A DNA stretch of 64,000 nt from Algoriphagus litoralis. GTDB taxonomy: Bacteria > Bacteroidota > Bacteroidia > Cytophagales > Cyclobacteriaceae. The stretch lies in NCBI RefSeq assembly GCF_003259255.1, contig NZ_QGOL01000009.1:186001-250000 (forward strand), given 5' to 3'. A model generated the notes under the pieces. That model saw only the letters and a list, made by a program, of their open reading frames with translations. It made no database searches and had not been told where the DNA came from. Positions 27,571 to 37,071 of this stretch are shown in pieces (positions within the stretch are counted from its first letter, which is position 1; the number at the start of each line of letters is the position of its first letter). Position numbers and translations under genes: made by a program.

Positions 27571-27628
27571 CATTAATTTTGCCGAGAGATGGCAATAGTT
27601 TATTGCTTCAGGTATCACTTACTTCATA

Positions 27629-28942
27629 ATGCGAATCAGAAGGTTTTTCCTTTTCCTGTTTTTATCTTCAATCTCTTTCACCCTGCAAGCGCAAGGTCTG
27701 CTGAATAAGCGATCTTCATTTTATGGTTTTACAGGGATATCAGGAGCCAATCTCCGTCAATTTAATGAGATGCTCGCCCAAAGGGGGCTTTCCCCTTTAC
27801 AAAACCGATATCGATCTTACGGGCTTGGTTATCAGGCTAGAATAAATGATTTTTTGGTAGGTTTTGAGCTTTCGCAGCACCAAAGCAAAGCCAGTGATTA
27901 TGATGATTTTGAGATCCGATACCGGACGAGTCGGGCGCTGGTTAATGTTGGCTATTCTCTGACAGAAGAAGGTAAATTCCAGCTGATCCACTACATGTCT
28001 TTGGGCGTGGGATATTTGAATTTCGAGATGTTGCCTGCTGATGGTACCCAGAATCTGGCAAGTTTTCTCCTAGATCCCAAAGAAGGTTTTATTCTTAGAG
28101 AAAACGATATCCAAAAAGGAACCCCATATTTTGGAGATTTTCTGACAGAAATTGGTTTCCAGTTGAGTTATGATTTTGACCTGCCAGGGAGAAAAGAGTC
28201 CCTAGAGATTCTAGCTAAAGTGGGCTATTCCTTTAGTCCGTTCGAAGGAAAATGGGAAATGAACGGAATGTCATTTGACAATACGCAATCAGGGGCCTTC
28301 TTAAGAGTGGGAGCTGGGATTTCACTCCCGGATCGGAATTTCTTCTACAAGGACGCTTCCATTGGAATATCACTGTTTCGGGGATTCCATTTCAGCAAAC
28401 CAGATGTGCTAAATCAGGAGTTAAGTAAATATGGTTTCGCTGAATTTGAAGGTGCCCCATCCAATGTAGGGTTGAGAATATTGGGTGAAACAGACGGGTT
28501 GCTTTACGGAATTGATGTATTTAATTCTTCGTTAAAAGGTAGTGCTTCCACTACCCAATCTCATTCCCTGAATAGCTTAAGAATCTATGGAAATGCTGGT
28601 ATGAAGTTTTTCCAACTCAAAAACTTTGCATTCGGTGCACTAGGAGGGTTGGGATACGGAAATATCCGATATACCTTGAATCAAGGAGGCAAGCCTGATT
28701 TCCCAGAGCTATTTGAGCAACGGTATTTCGATGGTTACCTTAAAAGCTCCGGCCTGATGGCAAAGCCTGAGTTGGTTTTCGAATATGGTTTCCCCATGAC
28801 CAAGCGAAATATTTTTGACATCGTCCTGAGTGCGACAGCCGGTTATGAATTGGCTTTGGGTAATTATAAGTTGGGCGAATTAAATATGGGAAAATATCTC
28901 AGTGGCCCTATGATAGGATTAACAGTGGGAGTTAGACCATAA
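27629..28942 (+). CDS. outer-membrane beta-barrel-like protein
   Basis: 437 residues. It has a signal peptide ending at FTLQAQG, then a chain of amphipathic strands with repeated aromatic girdle residues, for example YGLGYQARINDFLVGFELS and FAFGALGGLGYGNIRYTL. It ends in a barrel-like GPMIGLTVGVRP. The family is not recognised. It is the last gene before the SAM riboswitch and may be read together with the kinase gene, although a TAATTTTG box at 27574 could be its own -7 element. Confidence 0.7.
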   Translation: MRIRRFFLFLFLSSISFTLQAQGLLNKRSSFYGFTGISGANLRQFNEMLAQRGLSPLQNRYRSYGLGYQARINDFLVGFELSQHQSKASDYDDFEIRYRTSRALVNVGYSLTEEGKFQLIHYMSLGVGYLNFEMLPADGTQNLASFLLDPKEGFILRENDIQKGTPYFGDFLTEIGFQLSYDFDLPGRKESLEILAKVGYSFSPFEGKWEMNGMSFDNTQSGAFLRVGAGISLPDRNFFYKDASIGISLFRGFHFSKPDVLNQELSKYGFAEFEGAPSNVGLRILGETDGLLYGIDVFNSSLKGSASTTQSHSLNSLRIYGNAGMKFFQLKNFAFGALGGLGYGNIRYTLNQGGKPDFPELFEQRYFDGYLKSSGLMAKPELVFEYGFPMTKRNIFDIVLSATAGYELALGNYKLGELNMGKYLSGPMIGLTVGVRP

Positions 28943-29019
28943 TTGAGAATTTCTTAACGAGGGGCAGGTTGCTTACTTAAATTCTGAATTAAACGTAATC
29001 TTTTTTATCAAAATGCTAT

Positions 29020-29027
29020 TACCTTTG
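29020..29027 (+). promoter_or_regulatory. -7 box of the methionine operon
   Basis: TACCTTTG matches the Bacteroidota -7 consensus. The expected transcription start falls within a few bases of the first stem of the SAM riboswitch, so the aptamer forms at the very 5' end of the RNA. No good -33 TTG is seen. Confidence 0.5.
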
Positions 29028-29031
29028 TGCA

Positions 29032-29130
29032 GCTTATCGAGAAAGACTGAGGGAAGGGCCCTACGACGTCTTAGCAACCTGTAAACAAGGTGCTAACTCC
29101 CATTTCGGAAATGACCGGAAACAGATGAGC
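29032..29130 (+). ncRNA. SAM riboswitch (S-box class)
   Basis: The conserved core is clear: CTTATCGAGA, GAGGGA with GGGCCC, GCAACC, AAGGTGCTAA and a closing GATGAG. Helix P1 pairs GCTTATC (29032-29038) with GATGAGC (29124-29130). The aptamer binds S-adenosylmethionine and in known cases turns off methionine synthesis genes. Here it stands 66 bp before metH. A small AAGTCT/AGACTT hairpin follows at 29135-29150, but it lacks a clean U tract, so whether control is by termination or translation is unclear. Confidence 0.92.
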
Positions 29131-29196
29131 GGAAAAGTCTTCCCAGACTTCAATCCGTGTTTTGCTCGATTTGCTTTTTGATCTAATTAATTGACG

Positions 29197-30252
29197 ATGC
29201 AAAACAGAACACAAACTCTGCTTCAATCTATTCAAAATAGAATTCTCATACTCGATGGAGCTATGGGAACAATGATTCAGCGCTATAAACTGACTGAAGA
29301 GGACTTCAGAACTCCCGAACTGGTCAATCACCCCAAATCTTTGAAAGGAAATAATGATTTACTTTCGCTGAGTAGGCCAGACATCATTCGGCAGATCCAT
29401 CGGGAATATTTAGAAGCTGGAGCCGATATTATCGAAACCAATACTTTTTCCGGTACTACCATCGCACAAGCAGATTATGAATTGTCTCATCTGGCATATG
29501 CGATCAACTTTGAATCTGCCAAGATAGCTCGTGAAGTTGCGGATGAGTTTTCTGTAAATGAACCAAACAAACCGCGTTTTGTCGCAGGTGCTATCGGACC
29601 GACTAATAGAACAGCTTCACTTTCTCCAGATGTAAATGATCCGGGCTATCGGGCCATCACTTTTGATCAACTCGCTGAGGCTTATGCGGAGCAGGTACGT
29701 GGGCTTTTGGATGGTGGCGCTGATATCATTCTAGTAGAAACCATCTTCGATACGCTAAATGCAAAAGCAGCTTTGTATGCGATTCAGGACGTGTATGAGG
29801 AGCGAAATATCCCACTTGATCCAAGAGATGGCGGGATTCCCATCATGATCTCGGGCACCATTACCGATGCCTCTGGGCGTACACTTTCCGGCCAGACCAC
29901 AGAAGCTTTTTTGATTTCTATTTCCCATGTTCCGCTACTTTCTGTAGGCTTAAATTGTGCCTTGGGAGCTAAAGAGTTGAGACCCTATTTAAAAGTCCTA
30001 GCACAAAAGGCTCCTTTTTATGTCTCTGCATATCCGAATGCCGGATTGCCTAATGAGTTTGGGGCATATGATCAGGGAGCCAATGAAATGGCAGATCAAG
30101 TCCGTGACTTCTTGAAAGAGGGTATGCTCAATATTTTAGGTGGTTGCTGTGGGACAACCCCAGACCACATCGCTGCATTGGCCAAAATGGCCGCAGAATT
30201 TAAGCCAAGGAAAATCGAAGAAGTATCAGGAGAGGAGGTAGACAATGTCTAA
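29197..30252 (+). CDS. metH: methionine synthase N-terminal part (homocysteine-binding)
   Basis: 351 residues covering only the homocysteine/zinc domain of MetH. The zinc cysteines are at about C254 (GLNCALG) and C317-C318 ([10 protein letters not shown]). [14 protein letters not shown] is near the N-terminus. In a full-length MetH these residues are followed by pterin- and cobalamin-binding domains; here they lie in the next gene, whose ATG overlaps this stop by 8 bp (ATGTCTAA). The ATG at 29197 is preferred over a TTG two codons earlier. It is controlled by the SAM riboswitch. Confidence 0.93.
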   Translation: MQNRTQTLLQSIQNRILILDGAMGTMIQRYKLTEEDFRTPELVNHPKSLKGNNDLLSLSRPDIIRQIHREYLEAGADIIETNTFSGTTIAQADYELSHLAYAINFESAKIAREVADEFSVNEPNKPRFVAGAIGPTNRTASLSPDVNDPGYRAITFDQLAEAYAEQVRGLLDGGADIILVETIFDTLNAKAALYAIQDVYEERNIPLDPRDGGIPIMISGTITDASGRTLSGQTTEAFLISISHVPLLSVGLNCALGAKELRPYLKVLAQKAPFYVSAYPNAGLPNEFGAYDQGANEMADQVRDFLKEGMLNILGGCCGTTPDHIAALAKMAAEFKPRKIEEVSGEEVDNV

Positions 30253-32941
30253 AAACTATATGAAATTATCAGGCTTGGAGCCTTTGGTTTTCACCCCAAA
30301 CATCAATTTTGTCAACATCGGAGAGCGGACCAACATTACAGGTTCGAAGAAATTTGCCCGCCTAATCCTCAATGGACAATACGATGAAGCACTTGATATC
30401 GCATTGGATCAAGTACGGGGAGGAGCTCAGATCCTGGACGTATGTATGGACGAAGGGATGCTGGACGGGGAATTTGCTATGGTCAAATTCCTCAATCTGA
30501 TCGCTTCAGAGCCTGAGATCAGTAGGATTCCCATCATGATTGACAGCTCCAAGTGGAGCATCATTCTTGCCGGGCTTAAATGTGTTCAGGGAAAAGGAAT
30601 CGTCAATTCCATTTCATTAAAAAACGGTGAGTCTGAGTTTATCCAACAAGCCAAAACGATCAAGAAATTCGGAGCAGCAGTTGTGGTGATGGCTTTTGAT
30701 GAAAAAGGCCAAGCCGATACCTATGATCGGAGAATTCAGATCTGTGAACGGAGCTACCGGATTTTGGTAGATCAGGTAGGATTCAATTGCCAAGACATCA
30801 TCTTTGACCCCAATATCTTCCCGGTAGCTACGGGGATGGATGAGCACCGAAAGAATGCCTTGGACTTTTTCCTTGCCACCAAATGGATCAAGGAGAATCT
30901 CCCTGGAGCAAAAGTAAGCGGTGGAGTCAGTAACGTATCGTTCTCTTTCCGTGGAAATGATCGGGTAAGGGAAGCGATGCATGCAGCGTTTCTCTATCAT
31001 GCGATTAAGCATGGCATGGACATGGGGATCGTCAATCCGACCATGCTTGAAGTCTATGACGATATTCCCAAAGATTTGCTGGAGCGAGTAGAGGATGTGC
31101 TTTTTGATAGGAAGGAAGATGCCACTGAGCGACTATTGGATTTTGCTGAAACGGTAAAAGCTGCAGGAAAAAAAGAGGTCGTCAATGAAGCTTGGCGATC
31201 AGATCCTGTAGCTAAGCGAATAGAACATGCCCTTGTTAAAGGCATTTTGGATTTCATCGTGGAAGATACCGAAGCAGCTCGACTCGAATTGGTAAATCCC
31301 CTTAAAGTAATCGAAGGTCCATTGATGGACGGGATGAATGTGGTCGGTGACCTATTTGGAGAAGGAAAAATGTTTCTTCCCCAAGTTGTGAAATCGGCCC
31401 GGGTCATGAAGAAGGCTGTGGCCTACCTGGAACCCTTCATGCCCTTGCCTGAGGAAGGACAAGAAGCTTCTTCGTTGAAAAAGATTCTTTTGGCCACCGT
31501 CAAAGGTGATGTGCACGATATCGGGAAGAACATTGTAGGGGTGGTCTTGGCTTGTAATAGCTACCAAATAATAGATCTCGGTGTGATGGTGGATTCCCAA
31601 AAGATCATCGATGAAGCGATCAAAAATAAGGTTGACATCATCGGTCTGAGTGGGCTGATCACTCCATCCCTGGATGAAATGGTCAATGTAGCTTCGGAAA
31701 TGGAGCGACAGGGATTAAAGATTCCTCTGCTTATTGGTGGCGCTACGACCTCAAGAATCCATACTGCAGTAAAGATTGATCCAATGTATTCAGGAATCGT
31801 CATACACGTGACGGATGCGAGTAAATCTGTTCCAATTGCTGGTGAAGCAATTTCGGAGGAAACCAAAGACGCTTATCGTCTTCAGATAAAGGAGACTTAT
31901 CGGGAATTGAGAGAGGAACATGAAGCGAAGCAATTGGTGAAGCAGCTTGTGAGCTATGAAGAAGCCAAAGCTAATCCAGTGGCAATCGACTGGAATTCTT
32001 TCGAACCTGTAAAGCCCAAGACCCTTGGACGTACCATTTTGGAAGATTTGGATCTTTCAATTCTTAGAAAATACATTGACTGGACTCCATTCTTCAGTAC
32101 CTGGATGCTGAGCGGGAAGTATCCCAAAATTCTCGAAGATCCCATCGTAGGGATTGAAGCGAAAAAGCTTTTTGCCGATGCACAGCAGATGCTAGATCAG
32201 TTGATCTCAGAGAAATGGCTTTCGGCTAAGGCTGTTTTCGGACTTTTCCCAGTGAAGCGAATTGAAGACGATGCCGTGGTATTTGAGCCTAATGATTCAA
32301 ACGTGGAAATTGCGAAATTCCACTTTTTGCGTCAGCAAGGAAAAAAAGGAAAAGGAGTCCCAAACAGATCCCTTGCCGACTACCTCCATCCAGAGAAGAC
32401 GGACTATTTGGGTTGCTTTGCGGTGACTTCTGGACTGGGAATGGAAACCAAACTGGCAGAATTTCAAGCCGCAGGTGATGATTACAATGACATCTTATTC
32501 AAAGCCTTGGCCGATCGTTTGGCTGAAGCTGCAGCAGAGTATGTACATGAACTAGTAAGAAAAAATTATTGGGGCTATTCTACTGAGGAAGGATTGGATA
32601 ATGATTCGCTTATTCGCGAAGAATATCCCGGAATCCGACCTGCTCCCGGCTATCCGGCTTGCCCCGAACATTCGGAGAAAATCACCATTTCTGAACTGTT
32701 GGATTTGGAAAAATCGATCGGAATTACCCTGACTTCCAGCTTTGCCATGTATCCGACTAGCTCGGTTTCAGGTTTTTACTTTGGAAATCCTGAGAGTAAA
32801 TATTTTGGATTGGGCAAAATCGGAGAAGACCAAGTAGCTAGTTATGCCGAGCGTAAGGGCATTACCCTGAAGCAAGCTGAGCGACTTTTATCTCCAAATT
32901 TGGCTTATTCACCTATTCAAACAGTAGCTACGACGTCCTGA
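30245..32941 (+). CDS. metH: methionine synthase C-terminal part (folate, B12 and activation)
   Basis: 898 residues. The pterin-binding domain comes first ([27 protein letters not shown]). The helical cap and cobalamin-binding Rossmann domain follow, with the axial ligand at about H424 in [11 protein letters not shown]. The AdoMet reactivation domain has [10 protein letters not shown] near residue 798. With the upstream gene it totals about 1250 residues, equal to a one-piece MetH. It transfers the methyl group from methyltetrahydrofolate to homocysteine via methylcobalamin. The 8-bp overlap should keep the two halves in equal amounts. Confidence 0.95.
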   Translation: MSKNYMKLSGLEPLVFTPNINFVNIGERTNITGSKKFARLILNGQYDEALDIALDQVRGGAQILDVCMDEGMLDGEFAMVKFLNLIASEPEISRIPIMIDSSKWSIILAGLKCVQGKGIVNSISLKNGESEFIQQAKTIKKFGAAVVVMAFDEKGQADTYDRRIQICERSYRILVDQVGFNCQDIIFDPNIFPVATGMDEHRKNALDFFLATKWIKENLPGAKVSGGVSNVSFSFRGNDRVREAMHAAFLYHAIKHGMDMGIVNPTMLEVYDDIPKDLLERVEDVLFDRKEDATERLLDFAETVKAAGKKEVVNEAWRSDPVAKRIEHALVKGILDFIVEDTEAARLELVNPLKVIEGPLMDGMNVVGDLFGEGKMFLPQVVKSARVMKKAVAYLEPFMPLPEEGQEASSLKKILLATVKGDVHDIGKNIVGVVLACNSYQIIDLGVMVDSQKIIDEAIKNKVDIIGLSGLITPSLDEMVNVASEMERQGLKIPLLIGGATTSRIHTAVKIDPMYSGIVIHVTDASKSVPIAGEAISEETKDAYRLQIKETYRELREEHEAKQLVKQLVSYEEAKANPVAIDWNSFEPVKPKTLGRTILEDLDLSILRKYIDWTPFFSTWMLSGKYPKILEDPIVGIEAKKLFADAQQMLDQLISEKWLSAKAVFGLFPVKRIEDDAVVFEPNDSNVEIAKFHFLRQQGKKGKGVPNRSLADYLHPEKTDYLGCFAVTSGLGMETKLAEFQAAGDDYNDILFKALADRLAEAAAEYVHELVRKNYWGYSTEEGLDNDSLIREEYPGIRPAPGYPACPEHSEKITISELLDLEKSIGITLTSSFAMYPTSSVSGFYFGNPESKYFGLGKIGEDQVASYAERKGITLKQAERLLSPNLAYSPIQTVATTS

Positions 32942-32995
32942 TTAACTATCCCATTCTGAGAGTCCAATAAGGGACTGAAAACCACCACTAATTTT

Positions 32996-33949
32996 ATGAA
33001 AATAACTGAACACCTTAAAAATGCCACTTCAACACTTTTTTCTTTTGAAGTTTTGCCTCCGCTCAAAGGCCAAAGTCTGAAAGAACTTTTGGAAGGTATT
33101 GAGCCGCTGATGGAATTTAAGCCGCCATTTGTAGATGTGACTTACCATCGGGAAGAATTCATCTACAAAAAGCACCCAAATGGACTGTTGGAGAAGGTAA
33201 GTACCAAAAAGCGTCCAGGAACTGTCGGGATCTGCGCAGCGATCATGAATAGATTCCAAGTAGATGCTGTTCCGCATATTTTGTGCGGTGGTTTTACCAA
33301 AGAAGAAACCGAAAACGCACTGATTGACCTCAATTTCATCGGAGTGGACAATGTTCTTGCACTGCGTGGTGATGCGCCAAAGTCTGAGGGAAAGTTTATT
33401 CCTGAGCCAAATGGTCATGGGTATGCCAGCGAATTAGTAGAGCAGATCGTCCGGATGAACAACGGTCATTACCTGCACGAAGAGACTGAAAATAGCTTTC
33501 ATACTGATTTTTGCGTAGGAGTATCCGGGTACCCGGAGAAGCATTTTGAAGCGCCAAGCTTAAAGTTCGATTTGAAATACCTCAAAGAAAAAATTGATAA
33601 GGGAGCCGAATACATCGTGACTCAGATGTTTTTTGACAATCAGAAGTATTTCGATTATGTGAACAAAGTGCGTGACGCGGGGATTGATGTACCGATTATT
33701 CCGGGGATCAAACCGATCACAACCTTGGGTCAGATTACGATGCTTCCACGCACTTTTTTCCTGGATTTCCCGGATGATTTGATGGATGAGCTGGAAAAAT
33801 GCAAGACCAATTCCGATGTCAAAACAGTGGGAATTGAGTGGGCAATTCAACAATCCAAAGAACTCGTGGCAGCAGGAGTTCCATCGCTTCATTTCTATAC
33901 GATGAGTAAAGCAGAAGCTACATACAAGATTGCAAAAGAGGTATTTTAA
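32996..33949 (+). CDS. metF: 5,10-methylenetetrahydrofolate reductase
   Basis: A 317-residue flavoprotein that reduces 5,10-methylene-THF to 5-methyl-THF, the methyl donor for the MetH pair upstream. TIM-barrel landmarks are FSFEVLPPLKG at the N-terminus, VDVTYHREEF, NVLALRGDAPKS near residue 120 and FCVGVSGYPEKH. It ends with a TAATG overlap with the next frame. Its position 55 bp after metH supports a single SAM-controlled operon. Confidence 0.95.
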   Translation: MKITEHLKNATSTLFSFEVLPPLKGQSLKELLEGIEPLMEFKPPFVDVTYHREEFIYKKHPNGLLEKVSTKKRPGTVGICAAIMNRFQVDAVPHILCGGFTKEETENALIDLNFIGVDNVLALRGDAPKSEGKFIPEPNGHGYASELVEQIVRMNNGHYLHEETENSFHTDFCVGVSGYPEKHFEAPSLKFDLKYLKEKIDKGAEYIVTQMFFDNQKYFDYVNKVRDAGIDVPIIPGIKPITTLGQITMLPRTFFLDFPDDLMDELEKCKTNSDVKTVGIEWAIQQSKELVAAGVPSLHFYTMSKAEATYKIAKEVF

Positions 33950-33987
33950 TGAAATTGCTCCCCATTTTCCTCAGAATAAATTTTGGA

Positions 33988-34734
33988 ATGAGAAAAAGCA
34001 GTTTATTCGTAATACTGCTTTTTATTTCTTTGGTTTCGGCTAAGGCTCAACAGCTTGACTACCTTAATTCCTATTGGTATACCGTTCAAGACACCAGCAA
34101 GTATCCCTTTTCTCATTATAGAATCACACTTGAAGATAGTATGCGAAAGTCTGTCCGAATCTTTACCAGAGATTCGACTCTGGTCTACCAGCGGGTGGAG
34201 ATGCTACCGCAGCGAAAAGAGCCGATGACACAGACTGAAGTATGGTATGCCGATGAAACGGGAATAAAAATCAGATCCGCAATCTATTCTGAAAAGAAAA
34301 AGAGGAAGGAGACGACCCGTTTCTACGAAAGTGGACAAAGAAAATCTTTAACAATCACTGAAGATGGTGAGGTTCTGAAAGAAATATATTTTTCTGAAAC
34401 CGGTCAGGAAATGCCAGTGCCGGAAATAATTCAGGCTTTACCAAAGGATGGAATAGCTGGTTGGAATACGTATTTAGGCCAAAACCTCGTCTATCCCGAG
34501 GACGCTAGGTTTCTTGGAAAGGAAGGATTGGTTTACCTTCATTTTTTTGTGACAGAAGAGGGTAAAATGGAAGAAATCGAAATAATGAACCCTGAAGAAA
34601 ACCATCCTAGTCTGAACAAAGAGGCATTTCGTGTGGTATCAAAATATCCGCATTCTTGGACACCCTGCATCGAAGACGGAAAAGTAATTAGATCAGAAAT
34701 GCGCCTGCCGATCCGATTTAAACTTGCCGATTAG
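33988..34734 (+). CDS. secreted TonB C-terminal domain protein
   Basis: 248 residues from the ATG at 33988, which starts a normal signal peptide (RKSSLFVILLFISLVSAKAQ). An in-frame ATG at 33949 overlaps the metF stop and would add 13 residues. The middle part resembles MORN/YwqK-like text (FYESGQRKSLTITEDGEVLK). The last 90 residues form a TonB C-terminal domain (GWNTYLGQNLVYPEDARFLG, then RLPIRFKL). It lacks the membrane anchor and proline-rich arm of true TonB. It follows metF without a gap and may belong to the methionine operon. Confidence 0.82.
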   Translation: MRKSSLFVILLFISLVSAKAQQLDYLNSYWYTVQDTSKYPFSHYRITLEDSMRKSVRIFTRDSTLVYQRVEMLPQRKEPMTQTEVWYADETGIKIRSAIYSEKKKRKETTRFYESGQRKSLTITEDGEVLKEIYFSETGQEMPVPEIIQALPKDGIAGWNTYLGQNLVYPEDARFLGKEGLVYLHFFVTEEGKMEEIEIMNPEENHPSLNKEAFRVVSKYPHSWTPCIEDGKVIRSEMRLPIRFKLAD

Positions 34735-34769
34735 ACCATATGCGTAATTTCCTTATTTGAGATTTGGAA

Positions 34770-35639
34770 ATGAAGTTATCTTCGGGAATGATTAAACTGG
34801 TCGAATGCCCTCGGGATGCGATGCAAGGGATTCCCGAATTTATAGACACTGCGATCAAAGCAGCTTACATTAATCAATTGATGGAGGTAGGGTTTGATAC
34901 GATAGATTTTGGGAGTTTTGTGAGCCCTAAGGCAATCCCGCAAATGCGGGATACTGCAGAAGTTTTGGAATTGCTGGATTTGCATGCTGCCAAGTCAAAG
35001 CTTTTAGCGATCGTAGCCAATGTCAGGGGAGCAGATGATGCGCTTCAATTTCCCGAAATCGACTTTTTGGGCTTTCCCCTTTCGGTATCAGAGACTTTTC
35101 AGCAGCGCAATACCAACGCAAGTATCGATGAGGCATTGAAAACTGTCGAAGCGATTCAAAATCGTTGCGAAGTAAAAAATAAAAAACAGGTCGTGTACCT
35201 CAGTATGGGCTTTGGAAATCCATATGGAGACGCATATTCGCCGGAATTGGTAGCCGAGTTTGTCGAAAAACTTGCTCAGCTTCAAGTCGAAACCATTTCC
35301 TTGTCAGATACAATCGGTGCCGCTACGCCTGATTTGATTACCAAGTTATTTGAAGTTCAGATTCAGGCATTTCCACAGATTGAATTTGGAGCACATTTGC
35401 ATAGTAGGAGAGAATCGATTTCTGAAAAAGTACTTGCAGGCTTAAAGGGAGGATGTAGACGATTTGATGGAGCCTTGAAAGGTTTTGGAGGATGTCCGAT
35501 GGCAAAAGATGAATTGGTCGGAAACATGGCTACTGAAGTGATGATCGAAACACTTGAAAATGAGGGCTATCATCTCGGTCTCAATCAAACAGAATTTGCT
35601 GAATCTATGAAACTTACACAGTTTGTATTTAATTTCTAA
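34770..35639 (+). CDS. hydroxymethylglutaryl-CoA lyase family protein
   Basis: 289 residues of the HMGL-like TIM barrel: KLVECPRDAMQGIP at the N-terminus, IDFGSFVSPKAIPQM, the SLSDTIGAATPD strand, the metal-binding H-x-H in GAHLHSRRES and the catalytic cysteine loop GGCPMAKDELVGN. HMG-CoA lyase makes acetoacetate and acetyl-CoA in leucine breakdown. The loop differs from the textbook GCPYAxGASGN version, so a related carbon-carbon lyase is possible. The ATG at 34770 is used; a TTG two codons upstream is less likely. Confidence 0.87.
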   Translation: MKLSSGMIKLVECPRDAMQGIPEFIDTAIKAAYINQLMEVGFDTIDFGSFVSPKAIPQMRDTAEVLELLDLHAAKSKLLAIVANVRGADDALQFPEIDFLGFPLSVSETFQQRNTNASIDEALKTVEAIQNRCEVKNKKQVVYLSMGFGNPYGDAYSPELVAEFVEKLAQLQVETISLSDTIGAATPDLITKLFEVQIQAFPQIEFGAHLHSRRESISEKVLAGLKGGCRRFDGALKGFGGCPMAKDELVGNMATEVMIETLENEGYHLGLNQTEFAESMKLTQFVFNF

Positions 35640-35642
35640 TTG

Positions 35643-36191
35643 ATGTCGGATTCTAAAATTCAGCCTAAGGTAAAGGCACTTCGCTGGATCAGAAATCTGC
35701 ATAAATGGCTTGGGCTTCCATTGATCATTTTTTTCTTCATCATTGGCATTACCTCCATTCTTTTGGCTTGGAAGAAGAAAGCAGAGCTTCTACCTCCCAC
35801 ACTCAAGACAGAAGTGGAAGGTGGTATATGGATTTCTCCATCGGAGATGGTACGGATCGGAGAGGAAGAAATGATCAAGTTAGGCCAAGACTCTGAGGTA
35901 GATCGTATCGATATCCAACCGGACAAGGGGGTGGCAAAAGTTACGTTTAAAACCCATTTTACCGAAGTCCAGTTGGATGGCCTATCCGGCAAAGTGCTTT
36001 CCATTGAGACGCGTCATTCGGACTGGATCGAGAAGGTTCACGATGGAAGCATAGTGGATTTCTATTTGGGTGGAGATGAAGCGACTAAACTTACCTATTC
36101 TACTCTTACAGCTTTGGGCTTGATTTTGATGAGTTTGAGTGGATTTTACTTGTGGTATTTTCCCAAAGTAATTCGGAGATTGAAGAAATAG
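35643..36191 (+). CDS. PepSY-associated transmembrane protein
   Basis: 182 residues: an N-terminal membrane helix (LGLPLIIFFFIIGITSILLAW), a periplasmic PepSY-like region (GKVLSIETRHSDWIEKVHDG) and a C-terminal helix (LTALGLILMSLSGFYLWYFP). The pattern RWIRNLHKWLG is typical of the short PepSY_TM family, often linked to iron or redox traffic at the inner membrane. It starts 3 bp after the HMGL stop. The function is unknown. Confidence 0.85.
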   Translation: MSDSKIQPKVKALRWIRNLHKWLGLPLIIFFFIIGITSILLAWKKKAELLPPTLKTEVEGGIWISPSEMVRIGEEEMIKLGQDSEVDRIDIQPDKGVAKVTFKTHFTEVQLDGLSGKVLSIETRHSDWIEKVHDGSIVDFYLGGDEATKLTYSTLTALGLILMSLSGFYLWYFPKVIRRLKK

Positions 36192-36349
36192 AAATTCAAG
36201 ATTCTAAAAGTGTTTTATTAAAAGGAGAAGATGATTTTAAAGTTGGCATAATTAACCTTATTTTATGACTAAAAAAATAATCATTGTATTTTGAATTTAA
36301 ACTAAGTTTTTTACTTTAGATTTTAACTAAATCCTAAAAGAAAGAATCT

Positions 36350-37036
36350 ATGCCCAAATTTGTTTTTTTATTCTTAATAACCTTTCTCGGATATTCTCTT
36401 GGTTTCGCTCAATCTTTAGAATCCCAAAGAGAAATCTTGGTTGTTGAGCTTTGTAATATTTTGACTTCAGCTGAAAAATCATCTAAGCCTGACAGATTAC
36501 AGATAAAAATTGACGAGTTGCTAAATCAATATTTTCTTTCAATTCCTGAAAATGACCATGAGGAAGAATCAAAAAATATATTTTTTAGACTTGAACGGAA
36601 TTGTGATGCATTTCAGCGGTTTTTAGATAAGAAGAGTCCCCCCCAAGGTGATTGGCTTCTGGAAAAGGAATCTCCAATCTCAAAATTAACCAAGGAAGAG
36701 TGCGGGGAATTTTTAAAAAACCAAGTTCATTACTACATCGATCCGAGTGGTGAAATTGTTACGGTCAAGATTATGGATGGAACATATATTGAATCATATC
36801 CAGACGGAACTTATTCTAAACTTTCATTTCATTGGCTTGAGAACTGTGAGTTTATGTTGGAGTTCATTGAAAGTGATCATGAAGTGAAGAAGCGATTGAG
36901 CATTCCGGGGGATCAGTATTTTTATAGGCTTATTGATAAAAATGAAGGATCATATATTGCGTCAACCGAAATAAAGGGTAGCACTAATTACTATAGCTTC
37001 AAAATTTACATTAACAAACCAGTAAAGTTCAAGTAG
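36350..37036 (+). CDS. secreted hypothetical protein
   Basis: 228 residues with a signal peptide (MPKFVFLFLITFLGYSLGFA, then Q). The mature part is rich in Glu, Lys and Asn and has four spaced cysteines. It contains tandem-like text near VHYYIDPSGEIVTVKIMDG. It is AT-richer than its neighbours, which may mark an acquired gene. The family is not recognised. It has its own spacing on both sides and is not in an obvious operon. Confidence 0.65.
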   Translation: MPKFVFLFLITFLGYSLGFAQSLESQREILVVELCNILTSAEKSSKPDRLQIKIDELLNQYFLSIPENDHEEESKNIFFRLERNCDAFQRFLDKKSPPQGDWLLEKESPISKLTKEECGEFLKNQVHYYIDPSGEIVTVKIMDGTYIESYPDGTYSKLSFHWLENCEFMLEFIESDHEVKKRLSIPGDQYFYRLIDKNEGSYIASTEIKGSTNYYSFKIYINKPVKFK

Positions 37037-37071
37037 TATTTAAATTTTAATTTGAGATTCGATTAAATCAT

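Noticed and set aside
27178-27618. Minus-strand frame at the end of the kinase gene
   Set aside because: It is a shadow of the receiver domain coding region; composition and motifs support only the plus strand.
29135-29150. AAGTCT/AGACTT hairpin as a riboswitch terminator
   Set aside because: The stem is short and AT-rich and no continuous U tract follows, so I do not call it a terminator.
29197-32941. The two metH frames as one gene broken by a sequencing error
   Set aside because: The break lies exactly between domains, the second frame has its own ATG and the overlap is a clean ATGTCTAA. I favour a true split, though a reading error cannot be fully excluded by eye.
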